DNA from: Mycolicibacterium phocaicum
GTDB lineage: Bacteria; Actinomycetota; Actinomycetes; Mycobacteriales; Mycobacteriaceae
Assembly: GCF_010731115.1 (NCBI RefSeq)
Contig: NZ_AP022616.1
Coordinates: 5,394,001 to 5,458,000, forward strand
DNA: 64,000 bases
Reading direction: 5' to 3'
The notes under the pieces: model-generated
What the model saw: only the letters and a program-made list of their open reading frames with translations
Told to the model about the DNA's origin: nothing
Database searches by the model: none
Translations under genes and position numbers: made by a program
Part shown: positions 25,433 through 36,337 of the stretch, piece by piece
How the letters are laid out: every line of letters begins with the position of its first letter
How positions within the stretch are numbered: position 1 is the first letter of the stretch

Positions 25433-26959
25433 ATGCCCGCTGACGTCGTGATCTCCGGCGCCGGACCCAACGGCCTGATGATGGCCTGTGAACTGGCCCT
25501 CGCCGGCATCAAACCGGTCATCCTCGACGCGCTGCCCGGACCCGGCGACGAGCCCAAAGCGAACGGCCTTGTCGGACAGGTGATCCGGCAGCTCGACATG
25601 CGTGGCCTCTACCAGGCGTTCACGGGCGATCCCAACGCGCCGCAACCCGCTTACGGCTGGATGTTCTCCGGCCTGCCGCTGAATTTTGTTGGTGTCGAAG
25701 ACAATCCGATGCGTGCTGTGCTGATGAAGCAGCCGCGGTTGGTCCAGCTGCTGTACGAGCGGGCACAGGCTCTCGGGGTCGAGGTGCGATGGGGGCACGC
25801 AGTGACCGCGCTGTCGGCCGGACCTGACGGCGTCACCGTCGATGTGGCCGCGCCCGACGGCCCCTATGTACTGCACGCCGATTGGCTGGTGGGTGCCGAC
25901 GGCGGCCGTAGCACTGTCCGCAAGCAGTCGGGTATCGGCTTCCCGGGGCACACGTCCCCGACGGTGGCCCGGCTGGCGCATGTGCACATCGCTGACGAGT
26001 TCCGTACCGCCGACGGCGAGCTCGATGTACCAGGCTTCGGCCGGGTTCCGTTCGGGCACAACCGCTATGACTCCGGCATGGTGATCTTCTTCGAGGCGCA
26101 CGGAGATCCGCCGATGCTGGGCACCCTGGAGTTCGGTTCGCTGGCGGACGACGCGCCGGGGGAGTTGACCTACGACGAGCTGAGGCAGAGCCTGCGCCGG
26201 GTACTCGGGGTCGACGTGCCGTTCGACGTGCCGGCCGGGCCCGGTCCGTTCGCGAAGCGCCGCGTCGACGGCCAGAACACCCGGCAGGCCGACGCGTACC
26301 GGTCCGGCCGCATTCTGCTGATCGGTGATGCCGCACACGTGCATTCGGCGATGGGTGGTCCGGGGCTCAATCTCGGTCTGCAGGACACCCTGAATCTGGG
26401 CTGGAAGCTGGCGGCGGTCATCAACGGCTGGGCGCCCGAGGCGTTGATCGACACGTATGAGTCCGAGCGTTATCCGGTCGGCGAGCGCGTCATGATGCAC
26501 TCTCTGGCGCAGATCGCGCTCACCGCGCCCGGACCCGAGGTGCGCGCCTTGCGCACGCTTCTCGGTGAACTCTTCCAGCTGCCCGACGCCACCGCGCATA
26601 TGGCCGGACTACTGGCGGGGGCCGACGTGCGCTACGAGATGGGCGGCACCACCCACCGCCTCACCGGATTCATGGTGCCGGACGAGACGTTGGACGACGG
26701 GCGCCGGCTCACCGACCTGCTACACAGCGGTCGAGGCGTGGTCCTCGACTTGTCCGGCGGCGCGGTGGCCGCGGCCGCCGCACCGTGGGAGCGCCGCGTC
26801 GACACGGTGGAGGCCGCCATGGCGGACGGGCCCGCCGCGATGCTGATCCGGCCCGACGGCTATGTCGCTTGGGCGGCAGACACTTTCGCCGCGGCGGATG
26901 CCGGTGACCTGCGCGCAGCATTGGAGCGCTGGTTCGGCCCGGTCGAGATCAGCGACTGA
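25433..26959 (+). CDS. FAD-dependent aromatic monooxygenase (class A, PHBH fold)
   Basis: A 508-residue flavoprotein hydroxylase. The Rossmann GAGPNGL motif is at residues 8-14, the DG motif in VGADGGRSTVR (near 155-165) and the GD motif in LIGDAAHVHSAMGGPGLNLG (near 297-316); a thioredoxin-like C-terminal domain follows. This layout is that of polyketide/rifampicin/phenol hydroxylases, which use NADPH and O2. The substrate is not readable, but coupling to a TetR gene suggests a drug- or xenobiotic-induced enzyme. GAAGGAG precedes ATG 25433 by 5 bases. Confidence 0.85.
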   Translation: MPADVVISGAGPNGLMMACELALAGIKPVILDALPGPGDEPKANGLVGQVIRQLDMRGLYQAFTGDPNAPQPAYGWMFSGLPLNFVGVEDNPMRAVLMKQPRLVQLLYERAQALGVEVRWGHAVTALSAGPDGVTVDVAAPDGPYVLHADWLVGADGGRSTVRKQSGIGFPGHTSPTVARLAHVHIADEFRTADGELDVPGFGRVPFGHNRYDSGMVIFFEAHGDPPMLGTLEFGSLADDAPGELTYDELRQSLRRVLGVDVPFDVPAGPGPFAKRRVDGQNTRQADAYRSGRILLIGDAAHVHSAMGGPGLNLGLQDTLNLGWKLAAVINGWAPEALIDTYESERYPVGERVMMHSLAQIALTAPGPEVRALRTLLGELFQLPDATAHMAGLLAGADVRYEMGGTTHRLTGFMVPDETLDDGRRLTDLLHSGRGVVLDLSGGAVAAAAAPWERRVDTVEAAMADGPAAMLIRPDGYVAWAADTFAAADAGDLRAALERWFGPVEISD

Positions 26960-27368
26960 GCGCGCGGCGCGCGACGCCGGGGCGGGCGGCGAGCCTGGGG
27001 CCGAGCAGTAGGGCGAAGACCGTCACCGCAAGCCACGGCCGCAGGTGCGGTCGCAGCCGCCGGATCAACCCGGCATCGTCGAGTTCGAACACCAGGGCAT
27101 CGGTGATGGTCAGTCCCGCGATGCGTCCGCGACTCACCGCGACGCGCGTGGGACCGTCGCCGATGACGTTCTCCCACTCCAGGTTTCGCATCCCCGCGTA
27201 GACGGCGGTCAGCAGGACGCGGAGGTCGTCGCGGCCGCGGAACACCATGCGCCCGGACAGTGGGGAGATCAGCTCGGCGTCGGGTGCGAGTGCGGCGATG
27301 AAGCGGTCGACGTCACCGCTGCGGGTGGCCGCGCAGAACGTCGCGACGGAATCTGTGCTTGTCGTCAT
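26949..27368 (-). CDS. SnoaL/NTF2-like protein with hydrophobic C-terminus
   Basis: A 139-residue protein of the NTF2 fold (ATRSGDVDRFIAALAPDAEL, then a beta-sheet through ALVFELDDAGLIRRLRPHLRPW). The last 30 residues are hydrophobic then basic (WLAVTVFALLLGPRLAARPGVARRALSR), possibly a membrane-associated tail, which is unusual for SnoaL-like enzymes. GGGGG lies 5 bases before ATG 27368. It is divergent from the HxlR regulator, with the regulator's probable operator between them, and is its likely target. No catalytic role can be assigned. Confidence 0.65.
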   Translation of the reverse strand: MTTSTDSVATFCAATRSGDVDRFIAALAPDAELISPLSGRMVFRGRDDLRVLLTAVYAGMRNLEWENVIGDGPTRVAVSRGRIAGLTITDALVFELDDAGLIRRLRPHLRPWLAVTVFALLLGPRLAARPGVARRALSR

Positions 27369-27414
27369 CAGGACCCCCTGAGCGTCACTTGTTATTTGCA
27401 ACCCACTCAATCAG

Positions 27415-27439
27415 AGTCCATTGCAGAAAGCAATGGACT
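27415..27439. promoter_or_regulatory. perfect 10-bp palindrome, candidate HxlR operator
   Basis: AGTCCATTGC (27415-27424) and GCAATGGACT (27430-27439) are exact inverted repeats around AGAAA. They lie 46 bases upstream of the SnoaL-like start and 12 bases before the GTG chosen for the HxlR regulator. A possible ATG at 27433 falls inside the right arm, which argues that translation starts downstream of it. Confidence 0.55.
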
Positions 27440-27450
27440 ACCCTTGTGCA

Positions 27451-27960
27451 GTGTCCAAACAGTCCTTCGGCGACATCTCCTGCTCGATCGCGCGGACGCT
27501 CGACATCGTGGGCCCACGGTGGACGGCCCTGGTGCTGCGCGACCTGTTCGCGGGAATGGCCCGGTTCGAAGACATCCGCCGTGACCTCGGCATCGCATCG
27601 AACGTGCTGGCCGCGCGCCTGGAGGACCTGGAGCGCCACGCGATCGTGACACGGCGCCAATACCAGAGTGCGCCTCCGCGTTTCGAGTACGTCCTCACCG
27701 ACAAGGGGCGCGACCTCTACCCGGTGACCGCGACCCTGCTCGCGTGGGGTGACAAGTGGACGGCCGGCGAGAGCGGACCACCGGCGCTACTTGTTCACGA
27801 TGAATGCGGCTGTGTCACAACGGCAAAGGCCGTCTGTGCCGAATGTGGCGGGGAGCTCGGGGCGCTGACGACGACGGCGGTACCCGGCCCCGGCGCGCAC
27901 GTCGGCCCGGGCACCGCGGTCATCGGCGGATTTCTGACTCCTGGTGAACCGGGCGCCTAG
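27451..27960 (+). CDS. HxlR family transcriptional regulator
   Basis: A 169-residue regulator. The HxlR winged helix spans about residues 10-95 (SCSIARTLDIVGPRWTALVLRDLFAG; NVLAARLEDLERHAIV), with Cys near residue 12 as in redox/aldehyde-sensing HxlR proteins. The C-terminal extension holds four further Cys in HDECGCVTTAKAVCAECGGEL, a possible metal-binding knuckle. The start is uncertain: GTG 27451 is preferred to ATG 27433 because the palindromic operator covers the latter. Confidence 0.82.
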   Translation: MSKQSFGDISCSIARTLDIVGPRWTALVLRDLFAGMARFEDIRRDLGIASNVLAARLEDLERHAIVTRRQYQSAPPRFEYVLTDKGRDLYPVTATLLAWGDKWTAGESGPPALLVHDECGCVTTAKAVCAECGGELGALTTTAVPGPGAHVGPGTAVIGGFLTPGEPGA

Positions 27961-28673
27961 GCCAGGGTCGCCCGCACGCAGTGCGTAACGTACGGCAACG
28001 CCAATCCGGTGCTGCTGGCCAGTGCCGGATGTGTGCTCAGCAGCTCGCGCACCTCGCCCAGCACCTTGCGGCGTACGTCGGCGGGCGAGGTGATGCAGTA
28101 ACTCCGGGACGCGACGAGGTCCAGAAGCGCTTGCGGCGTAAGGTAACTCGTCCACTCGAAGCGGTGGGTCTCGATGTCGGTGAAGTCGCCGCACAGGGAG
28201 TCGGCCGACGGGTCGTGCTCGCAGCCGATGATGCGGTTCAGTTCCTTGACCCAGCCCAGCCGCTCGTCGCGGATGTTCCAGACCAGACCCAGCCGGCCGC
28301 CCGGGCGCAGCACCCGTGCCACTTCGGCCGCAGCCCGTTCCGGGTCGAACCAGTGCCAGGCCTGCGCGACCAGGACCGCGTCGACACTGTTGTCCGGCAA
28401 CGGGATTTCCTCGGCCGTGCCGAGCAGTGCAGGCACCGACGGCAACGACCCGCTGAGCACCTCGAGCATCTCGGGGATTGGGTCGACGGCAGTGACCGCC
28501 AGACCGCGCTCGGCCAGCCGGACGGTCAGCTTGCCGGTACCGGCGCCGAGGTCGAGGACGTCGACGGAACCCGCGGGCAGCAGCCAATTGATGGACTCCG
28601 GCGGGTAGGACGGCCGTCCGCGTTCGTACGCGGCGGCCTGCTCCCCGAAGGACAGCGAGCGTTCGCCCGTCAC
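27957..28673 (-). CDS. class I SAM-dependent methyltransferase (Rv3342-like)
   Basis: A 238-residue methyltransferase. Motif I is [12 protein letters not shown] (about residues 39-50), with [11 protein letters not shown] after it and motif post-[18 protein letters not shown] (near 105), the pattern of the Methyltransf_11/UbiE-like group. The acceptor is unknown. GTG 28673 overlaps the metX stop as GTGA, so it is the last gene of the metY-metX operon, as in M. tuberculosis (Rv3340-3342). The SAM-IV riboswitch should therefore control it too. Confidence 0.83.
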   Translation of the reverse strand: MTGERSLSFGEQAAAYERGRPSYPPESINWLLPAGSVDVLDLGAGTGKLTVRLAERGLAVTAVDPIPEMLEVLSGSLPSVPALLGTAEEIPLPDNSVDAVLVAQAWHWFDPERAAAEVARVLRPGGRLGLVWNIRDERLGWVKELNRIIGCEHDPSADSLCGDFTDIETHRFEWTSYLTPQALLDLVASRSYCITSPADVRRKVLGEVRELLSTHPALASSTGLALPYVTHCVRATLA

Positions 28674-29809
28674 CGGGACGCCAAGTCCAGGGTCTGGCGG
28701 ATCAGCAGGCCCACCTTGTCGGTCTCGACCAGGAAACCGTCGTGGCCGTAGTCGGACTCGATGACCTCGAGACCCGGACAGCCCGGCAGCAACGCGGCCA
28801 GTTCCTCCTGCAGCCGAATGGGATACAGCCGGTCGGAGGTGATGCCCCCGACGATTACCGGCACCGGACAAGACCCCAGCGCCGCGGCCACCCCGCCGCG
28901 TCCGCGCCCGACGTCGTGACTGCTCAGCGCGTCCGTCAGCGCGACGTAGGTGCCCGCGTCGAACCGTGCGGCCAGCTTGCGGCCCTGGTACTCCAGATAG
29001 CTCTCGACGGCGTAAAGGCCGTCGCTGGAACTCTTTTCATGGTTCTGCGCGGTGTTGCGGAACCGGTCGTCGAGTTCCTTCTCGCCACGGTAGGTCAGGT
29101 GCGCGAACCGGCGGGCGATCTGGATGCCGTCGTCCGGGGTCAGGCCCGTCAGGTAGTAATCGCCATCGGCCCAGTTCGGATCGGCCTTGATGGCCGCGAC
29201 CTGTGCGCACTGCGTGCCGATCTGGTCCGCGGTGGCACGGGCGCCGACCGCCAGCACCAGCCCGGCCCGCACCGTGTCGGGGTGTCCCACAAGCCATTCC
29301 AGCGCCCGCGCGCCGCCCATCGAGCCGCCGACGACCGCGGCCACCTGGGTGATGCCGAGAGCGGCCAGGGCCGCCAGGTCGGCGTTCACCTGGTCGCGCA
29401 CGGTGATGGCGGGAAACCTTGAGCCCCAGGGTTTTCCGTCGGGAGCGAGCGAGCTGGGGCCCGTCGACCCACGGCAGCCGCCGAGCACGTTGGTGGCGAT
29501 GGCGCACCAGCGGTCGGTATCGATCGGGGCACCCGGACCGGCGACGCCGTCCCACCAACCGCCCGTCGGATGGTCCGGCCCGGCCGGCCCGGTGACATGG
29601 GAGTCACCGGTCAGCGCGTGCAGCACCATCACGACATTGTCGGCGGCGGGGGACAGCTCACCCCAGCGCTGCACCGCGATGGACACGTCGGGCAGCACGA
29701 TGCCGCTCTCCAGCGTCAGCGAGCCGATGTTCACTACACCGGTCTCGCCTTCGGCAGGCAGCAGCGGCGCTGCGGAGATGTCAGACACGGGCACGTCGAT
29801 AATCGTCAC
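28670..29809 (-). CDS. metX: homoserine O-acetyltransferase MetX
   Basis: MetX transfers acetyl from acetyl-CoA to L-homoserine, the first committed step of methionine synthesis. The 379-residue alpha/beta-hydrolase shows the acyl-acceptor region [10 protein letters not shown] (64-72), the [10 protein letters not shown] segment (111-120) and the nucleophile elbow GGSMGG (Ser163). His of the triad is in DYGHDGFL near the C-terminus. GTG 29809 overlaps the metY stop (GTGA), so the two enzymes are made together. Confidence 0.93.
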   Translation of the reverse strand: MTIIDVPVSDISAAPLLPAEGETGVVNIGSLTLESGIVLPDVSIAVQRWGELSPAADNVVMVLHALTGDSHVTGPAGPDHPTGGWWDGVAGPGAPIDTDRWCAIATNVLGGCRGSTGPSSLAPDGKPWGSRFPAITVRDQVNADLAALAALGITQVAAVVGGSMGGARALEWLVGHPDTVRAGLVLAVGARATADQIGTQCAQVAAIKADPNWADGDYYLTGLTPDDGIQIARRFAHLTYRGEKELDDRFRNTAQNHEKSSSDGLYAVESYLEYQGRKLAARFDAGTYVALTDALSSHDVGRGRGGVAAALGSCPVPVIVGGITSDRLYPIRLQEELAALLPGCPGLEVIESDYGHDGFLVETDKVGLLIRQTLDLASR

Positions 29810-31143
29810 ACCAATGCCGCCTTTCGGTCGGCACCCCCCACCGATCCAGCAGCAGCGAAGCCCTGCTCCAGGTCGGCGAGGATGTCTTCGATGCCCTCGA
29901 TGCCGACAGCCAGCCGCACCAGGCCCGGGGTGACTCCCGAGGCCAGCTGCTCTTCGGCGGTCAGCTGCTGGTGCGTGGTCGACGCCGGGTGGATCACCAG
30001 CGATCGGACATCACCGATGTTGGCGACATGGCTGTGCAGCGTCAGCGCGTTCACGAACGCCTTGCCGGCCTCGACGCCGCCGGTCAGTTCGAACGACAGC
30101 ACCGCACCGGTGCCCTTGGGGGCCAGCTTGCGGCCCAGCTCGTACCACGGGGACGACGGCAGGCCGGCGTAGTTCACCGAGAGCACGTCCGGGCGGCCCT
30201 CGAGGTACTCGGCGACCTTCTGCGCGTTGGACACATGGCGTTCAACGCGCAGAGACAGCGTTTCCAATCCCTGCGCGATGAGGAAGGAATTGAAGGGAGC
30301 GGCGGCGCTGCCCAGATCGCGCAGCAGCTGCACGCGCGCCTTGAGCGCGTAGGCCGGTGCGCCCAGGTCGGCGAACACCACACCGTGGTAGCTCGGGTCG
30401 GGCTCGGTGAAGCCCGGGAACTTGCCGCCCGTCCAGTCGAAGGTGCCACCGTCGACGATGACGCCGGCGATCGCCGAGCCGTGGCCGCCCAGGTACTTGG
30501 TGGCCGAGTGCACGACGATGTCGGCGCCGTGGGCCAGCGGCTGGATCAGGTACGGGGTGGCGACGGTGTTGTCGACGATCAGCGGCACGCCGTTGTCGTG
30601 CGCGACGCCCGAGACACCCGGGATGTCCAAGATGTCGATCTTCGGGTTGGAGATGGTCTCGGCGAAGAAGGCCTTGGTGTTCGGCCGGACGGCGGCGCGC
30701 CACGAATCGAGGTCGTCGGGGTCGGCCACGAAGCTGACGTCGACGCCGAGCTTGGGCAGCGTGTAGTGCAGCAGGTTGTAGGTGCCGCCGTACAGCCGCG
30801 GCGAGGCCACGACGTGGTCGCCGGTGCCGGCGATGTTCAGGATCGCGAAGGTCGCGGCAGCCTGTCCGGACGACAGGAACAGCGCGGCCACGCCACCCTC
30901 GAGCGCGGCGACGCGCTGCTCGACCACGTCGGTGGTCGGGTTCATGATGCGGGTGTAGATGTTGCCCGGCTCGGCCAGCCCGAACAGCGCGGCGGCGTGG
31001 TCGGTGTCGCGGAACGTGTACGACGTCGTCTGGTAGATCGGCAGCGCCCGGGCATTGGTCGCGCTGTCGGGGCTCTGACCTGCGTGGATCTGCTTCGTCT
31101 CGAAGCTCCAGCGCGCGGTGGGGTCGATGGCCTCAGTGGTCAT
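29806..31143 (-). CDS. metY: O-acetylhomoserine sulfhydrylase MetY (PLP)
   Basis: This 445-residue Cys/Met-metabolism PLP enzyme condenses O-acetylhomoserine with sulfide to give homocysteine. The Schiff-base lysine is in [10 protein letters not shown] (Lys216), with upstream DNTVATP (191-197) and substrate-binding SSGQAAA (91-97). It heads the metY-metX-methyltransferase operon and carries a SAM-IV riboswitch in its leader, so it is expected to be shut down by high S-adenosylmethionine. M. tuberculosis annotation calls the orthologue metC. Confidence 0.92.
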   Translation of the reverse strand: MTTEAIDPTARWSFETKQIHAGQSPDSATNARALPIYQTTSYTFRDTDHAAALFGLAEPGNIYTRIMNPTTDVVEQRVAALEGGVAALFLSSGQAAATFAILNIAGTGDHVVASPRLYGGTYNLLHYTLPKLGVDVSFVADPDDLDSWRAAVRPNTKAFFAETISNPKIDILDIPGVSGVAHDNGVPLIVDNTVATPYLIQPLAHGADIVVHSATKYLGGHGSAIAGVIVDGGTFDWTGGKFPGFTEPDPSYHGVVFADLGAPAYALKARVQLLRDLGSAAAPFNSFLIAQGLETLSLRVERHVSNAQKVAEYLEGRPDVLSVNYAGLPSSPWYELGRKLAPKGTGAVLSFELTGGVEAGKAFVNALTLHSHVANIGDVRSLVIHPASTTHQQLTAEEQLASGVTPGLVRLAVGIEGIEDILADLEQGFAAAGSVGGADRKAALV

Positions 31144-31247
31144 GTTAGGGGTGTCTCCTGTGAGTTTTTAGGTACGACGAAGGGGTGCGCGAACTCGCAC
31201 GAATCACAGACAGCGACGCATAGGAAGCCTCCACTCACCCAGTCATC

Positions 31248-31269
31248 CGGGTCCGTGGTGGCGGACCCG
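31248..31269 (-). terminator. hairpin downstream of the SAM-IV aptamer (possible expression platform)
   Basis: CGGGTCCG-N6-CGGACCCG is a perfect 8-bp stem located just 3' of the riboswitch aptamer on the metY leader strand and 105 bases before the metY start. It has no T-tract. It may be part of the regulatory switch or a Rho-assisted terminator. Confidence 0.4.
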
Positions 31270-31275
31270 CGCTTG

Positions 31276-31390
31276 CCTCGCAGCCGATGTACGGCTGCTC
31301 AACCTGGTCGTCTCCCGGGGCACCCCACCGCGGATGGAGGGTTGCCGGCCAGCAAGCCGGGGCTTGACGCTGGCACTCATGACCGGACTC
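31276..31390 (-). promoter_or_regulatory. SAM-IV riboswitch (metY leader)
   Basis: Read on the minus strand, the leader contains the actinobacterial SAM-IV core: GGTCATGAGTGCCAGCG near 31384, then CAAGCCCCGGCTTGCTGG, CCGGCAACCCTCC, GGTGGGGTGCCCCGGG, a closing GACGACC and a 3' hairpin CAGCCGTACATCGGCTG. These are the conserved P1-P4 strands and junctions of the family, known upstream of mycobacterial metC/metY. It binds S-adenosylmethionine and represses the sulfhydrylase operon. Boundaries are approximate. Confidence 0.85.
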
Positions 31391-31644
31391 GAGGGTAACT
31401 CAAGAGGCTGTGCAACTGCTAGCTGGTGCCGTCCGGTGGGCGGGAGACGGCGTGTCGTCGACGGTCCGCTTCGCGCAGCCTGTCGGTATCGATCCAGATC
31501 TGTGCACGACAGACCGGACCACCGGAAACTCGCCCCGCCGGTCACGGTAGTTTCGTAACCGTCGTGCGACGGGGTAGTCATGTGCAGACGCCGGACTCGA
31601 CATAGATTTTCGTACGTACCGTCCGTGACGCCGGGAGAGTGACC

Positions 31645-33882
<2,238 letters not shown>

Positions 33883-33889
33883 TTCACCT

Positions 33890-33946
33890 CGAACGTGAGC
33901 TTGTGTGCGAGATTTCCTCGATTTCTCGCACACAAGCTCACGTTCG
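33890..33946. terminator. 23-bp perfect inverted repeat, 11-base loop, after icd2
   Basis: Arms 33890-33912 and 33924-33946 are exact reverse complements (CGAACGTGAGCTTGTGTG and continuing). It starts 7 bases after the icd2 stop and ends 42 bases before xthA, so it could terminate icd2. A related element at 63575 lies between divergent genes, so it may be a dispersed palindromic repeat rather than a dedicated terminator. Confidence 0.6.
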
Positions 33947-33988
33947 TCGTTTCAAGCGTGTCGTACCCCGACGTTAGGGTTCTGCTTC

Positions 33989-34792
33989 GTGATCGTCACC
34001 ACCATCAACGTCAATGGCATCCGCGCCGCGGTCAGAGAGCGCTCGGCGGAGAACCTCGGGCTGCTGCCGTGGCTGAAGGACACCAAGTCCGACGTCATCT
34101 GCCTGCAGGAGACGCGGGCCGACGACGCGCAGCTGACGCAGGCCCTGGCGCCGGCGCTGGATGCGGGCTGGCAGCTGGCGTCGGCCGAGCCGTCTGCCAA
34201 GGGCCGCAACGGGGTGGCGGTGCTGTCGCGGGCCCCCATCACCGCGGTGCGGGTGGGGCTCAGCCCGGACTGTGAATTCGTCGCGCACGGGCGGTATGTG
34301 GAGGTCGACACCGACGGCGTCACGGTCGCCAGCGTCTACGTACCCACCGGTGAGGCCGAGACCGACAAGCAGGTGGAGAAGGAGCGCTTCATGGTGGCGC
34401 TCGCCGGCCGAATGGCCGAGCTGACCCGCAAGCGCCGCGACGTGGTGATCTGCGGCGACTGGAACATCTGCGCGACGGAACTGGACCTGAAGGCGTGGAA
34501 GGCCAACGTCAAGAAGTCCGGGTTCCTGCCCAGCGAGCGGCAGTGGTTGGCCGAGCTGATGGCGTCCGGCTGGACCGACGTGGTCCGGGAGCTGCACCCT
34601 GAGGTCCCCGGGCCGTACAGCTGGTGGTCATGGCGCGGCAAGGCTTTCGACAACGACGCCGGGTGGCGCATCGACTACCACCTGGCCAACGCGAAGCTGG
34701 CGCCCAAAGCCCATGCGGCGCGGGTGGAGCGGGCTGCGGCATATGCGCTGCGCTGGTCGGACCACGCGCCGGTCACGGTCGAGTACAGCTGA
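33989..34792 (+). CDS. xthA: exodeoxyribonuclease III / AP endonuclease (XthA)
   Basis: A 267-residue ExoIII-family enzyme incising DNA 5' of abasic sites in base excision repair. Family blocks are all present: NVNGIRAA near residue 8 (metal-binding Asn), VICLQETRADD with catalytic Glu near 39, GDWNICATELDLK (Asp/Asn pair near 155-165), YSWWSWRG and the closing RIDYHLA and WSDHAPV (Asp/His). GTG 33989 is chosen since the longer frame begins inside the hairpin. The ferredoxin gene converges 6 bases after its stop. Confidence 0.9.
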   Translation: MIVTTINVNGIRAAVRERSAENLGLLPWLKDTKSDVICLQETRADDAQLTQALAPALDAGWQLASAEPSAKGRNGVAVLSRAPITAVRVGLSPDCEFVAHGRYVEVDTDGVTVASVYVPTGEAETDKQVEKERFMVALAGRMAELTRKRRDVVICGDWNICATELDLKAWKANVKKSGFLPSERQWLAELMASGWTDVVRELHPEVPGPYSWWSWRGKAFDNDAGWRIDYHLANAKLAPKAHAARVERAAAYALRWSDHAPVTVEYS

Positions 34793-34798
34793 TCGCAC

Positions 34799-35140
34799 TC
34801 AGTCTCGAAGCGGTAGGGCAGACACCATCGGGGTGTCCACTCCGATGCGACCGAGCGCACTGGCGCCGCCGGGGGAGCCCAACGGCGCCTCGCGTCCGGG
34901 GAGTACCTCATCGAAGAATGCCGCGTTGTCGGCGAGGTATGCGAGCTGGTCTTCGGGCAGATCGGCATCGTAGTAGATCGCATCGACTCGGCAAATCAGT
35001 TTGCAGGCACCGCAATCCACACATTCGCGCGGGTTGATGTAGAGCGCCCGATCGCCTTGGTAGATGCAGTCGACCGGACACTCCTGCACGCAGGACATGT
35101 CCGTGACGTCAACGCATTCCCGTCCGACAACGTAAGTCAT
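34799..35140 (-). CDS. 7Fe-type ferredoxin (FdxA/FdxC-like)
   Basis: A 113-residue ferredoxin expected to carry one 3Fe-4S and one 4Fe-4S cluster as a soluble electron carrier. Cysteines 9, 17, 21, 25 and 40, 43, 46, 50 are spaced as in actinobacterial 7Fe ferredoxins (CVQECPVDCIY and ECVDCGACKLIC). The second cluster motif ends CRVDAIYY where the family has CPV, replacing the usual proline with arginine beside the cluster. ATG 35140 begins the standard TYVVGRECVD. No reductase or P450 partner is adjacent. Confidence 0.88.
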   Translation of the reverse strand: MTYVVGRECVDVTDMSCVQECPVDCIYQGDRALYINPRECVDCGACKLICRVDAIYYDADLPEDQLAYLADNAAFFDEVLPGREAPLGSPGGASALGRIGVDTPMVSALPLRD

Positions 35141-35220
35141 ATAACGGACGGTATCGATGCCGTAGCACGTGACCTCAGTGGCCAAAGTTGCTGATAACAG
35201 GGCCGGAAGTCCCCAATCTG

Positions 35221-35847
35221 TTACTGGACGGCATGCCGTGACTCGTCGTCGGACGCATGGCCCCATTGCGGGTCCCGGCCCAGGTGGCGGAGTAGCCTCT
35301 CGAAATCCGTTGTGCTGTCGGCGGTCCTGGCCGGCCCGAACGGCGCATTGGGCATGCTGCGGAAGTCCCCGTCGGGCACGGCCAGGGCGAGGGGCAGGGC
35401 TGCGGCGACGACGTCGTCGGGCAGTGTGAAGGGAACGCCGAGGCCGGCCGCGACGTCCCAGCCGTGCACCGCGTAGTCGATCAGGTGAAATCCGATCGCC
35501 ATCTCCGCCGGCACCGAGGTGCCCAATTCCGGTAGCGCGAAGTTGCTTTCGGGATCGGCGCCGGCAAACGCTTCGAGTACGTCGTGTGCGGCGACGGCAT
35601 ACGCGCCGACAGGATCCTGCGTGTCGCGAACCGGAGTCCAGAGGGCAAGGTCTTGGCCACCGCCACGGGCGGCGGCCGCGAAGCCGCGGTGCTGGACTGT
35701 CATGTGGGCTAGAAGGTCGGCCAAATCCCAAGCCGCGCAGGGCGTAGGGCGCCGCAGGTCGGCACGACCAACGGTGTTGACGACGTCGACCGAGGCGAGG
35801 ATGGCACGGCGATGGGCGGTGAGAAGATCGGTTGGTAATGTACGCAT
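35221..35847 (-). CDS. maleylpyruvate isomerase-like (TIGR03086/DinB-type) protein
   Basis: A 208-residue protein of the mycothiol-dependent maleylpyruvate isomerase N-terminal/DinB-like superfamily: TPCAAWDLADLLAHMTVQHRG (residues about 35-56, with the His typical of the metal site), then FHLIDYAVHGWDVAAGLG (near 100-117) carrying the second and third metal ligands. Members transfer or use low-molecular-weight thiols, but this one's substrate is unknown. Divergent from a MarR regulator 51 bases away, whose half-sites lie in the gap, so it is the likely regulated partner. Confidence 0.75.
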   Translation of the reverse strand: MRTLPTDLLTAHRRAILASVDVVNTVGRADLRRPTPCAAWDLADLLAHMTVQHRGFAAAARGGGQDLALWTPVRDTQDPVGAYAVAAHDVLEAFAGADPESNFALPELGTSVPAEMAIGFHLIDYAVHGWDVAAGLGVPFTLPDDVVAAALPLALAVPDGDFRSMPNAPFGPARTADSTTDFERLLRHLGRDPQWGHASDDESRHAVQ

Positions 35848-35853
35848 GGGCTT

Positions 35854-35893
35854 ATCGTAAGCAGATGCATACGATATGGCAACGCCTACGATG
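35854..35893. promoter_or_regulatory. ATCGTA/TACGAT half-sites in a MarR divergent region
   Basis: ATCGTA at 35854-35859 and TACGAT at 35870-35875 form an inverted pair spaced 10 bases apart, with a further TACGAT at 35887-35892. CATACGATATG around the second is itself symmetric. The sites fill the 51-base gap between the isomerase-like gene and the MarR gene. Inference. Confidence 0.4.
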
Positions 35894-35898
35894 ATCGG

Positions 35899-36321
35899 AT
35901 GCCGGTCAAGCGCCCTGACCTCGCCGCGTTGCTCGCGCCGCTGTTGCGTGAGTTGATGGCTGCCGAACAGCCTGTGCTGGACGCGCACGGCATCTCGATG
36001 TGGGGCTACGTCGTGCTACTGGCGCTCGACGAGACCCCGATGCGGTCGCAAGCTGTCCTGGCGCAGGCGATCGGCGCCGACAAGACCCGCATCATCCGCA
36101 CCCTCGACGACCTGCAGGACCGCGGCTACATCGAGCGCGCCCCCGACCCCGACGACCGCCGGGTTCGGCTGCTGTCGATCACGCCGGCCGGACGCCGGCT
36201 CAAAGACGCCGTGCAGGCCGACATTCAGCGCGGCGAGGAGCGGTGGCTCGGCGAGCTGAGCGCCGAGGAGCGGCGCGTCTTCTTCACCGTGCTGCAACGT
36301 CTGGCGCCTCGACCCGACTGA
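35899..36321 (+). CDS. MarR family transcriptional regulator
   Basis: A 140-residue MarR regulator with the winged helix centred on QAVLAQAIGADKTRIIRTLDDLQDRGYIERAPDPDDRRVRLLSITPAGRRL (about residues 52-103), the family's recognition helix and wing. Dimerisation helices flank it. Single-domain, full length. It probably controls itself and the divergent maleylpyruvate-isomerase-like gene; ligand unknown. Confidence 0.86.
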   Translation: MPVKRPDLAALLAPLLRELMAAEQPVLDAHGISMWGYVVLLALDETPMRSQAVLAQAIGADKTRIIRTLDDLQDRGYIERAPDPDDRRVRLLSITPAGRRLKDAVQADIQRGEERWLGELSAEERRVFFTVLQRLAPRPD

Positions 36322-36337
36322 ACACGAGCACTCGGCG

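Noticed and set aside
27433..27435. ATG as start of the HxlR regulator
   Set aside because: It lies inside the right arm of the palindromic operator and has only a weak purine run upstream.
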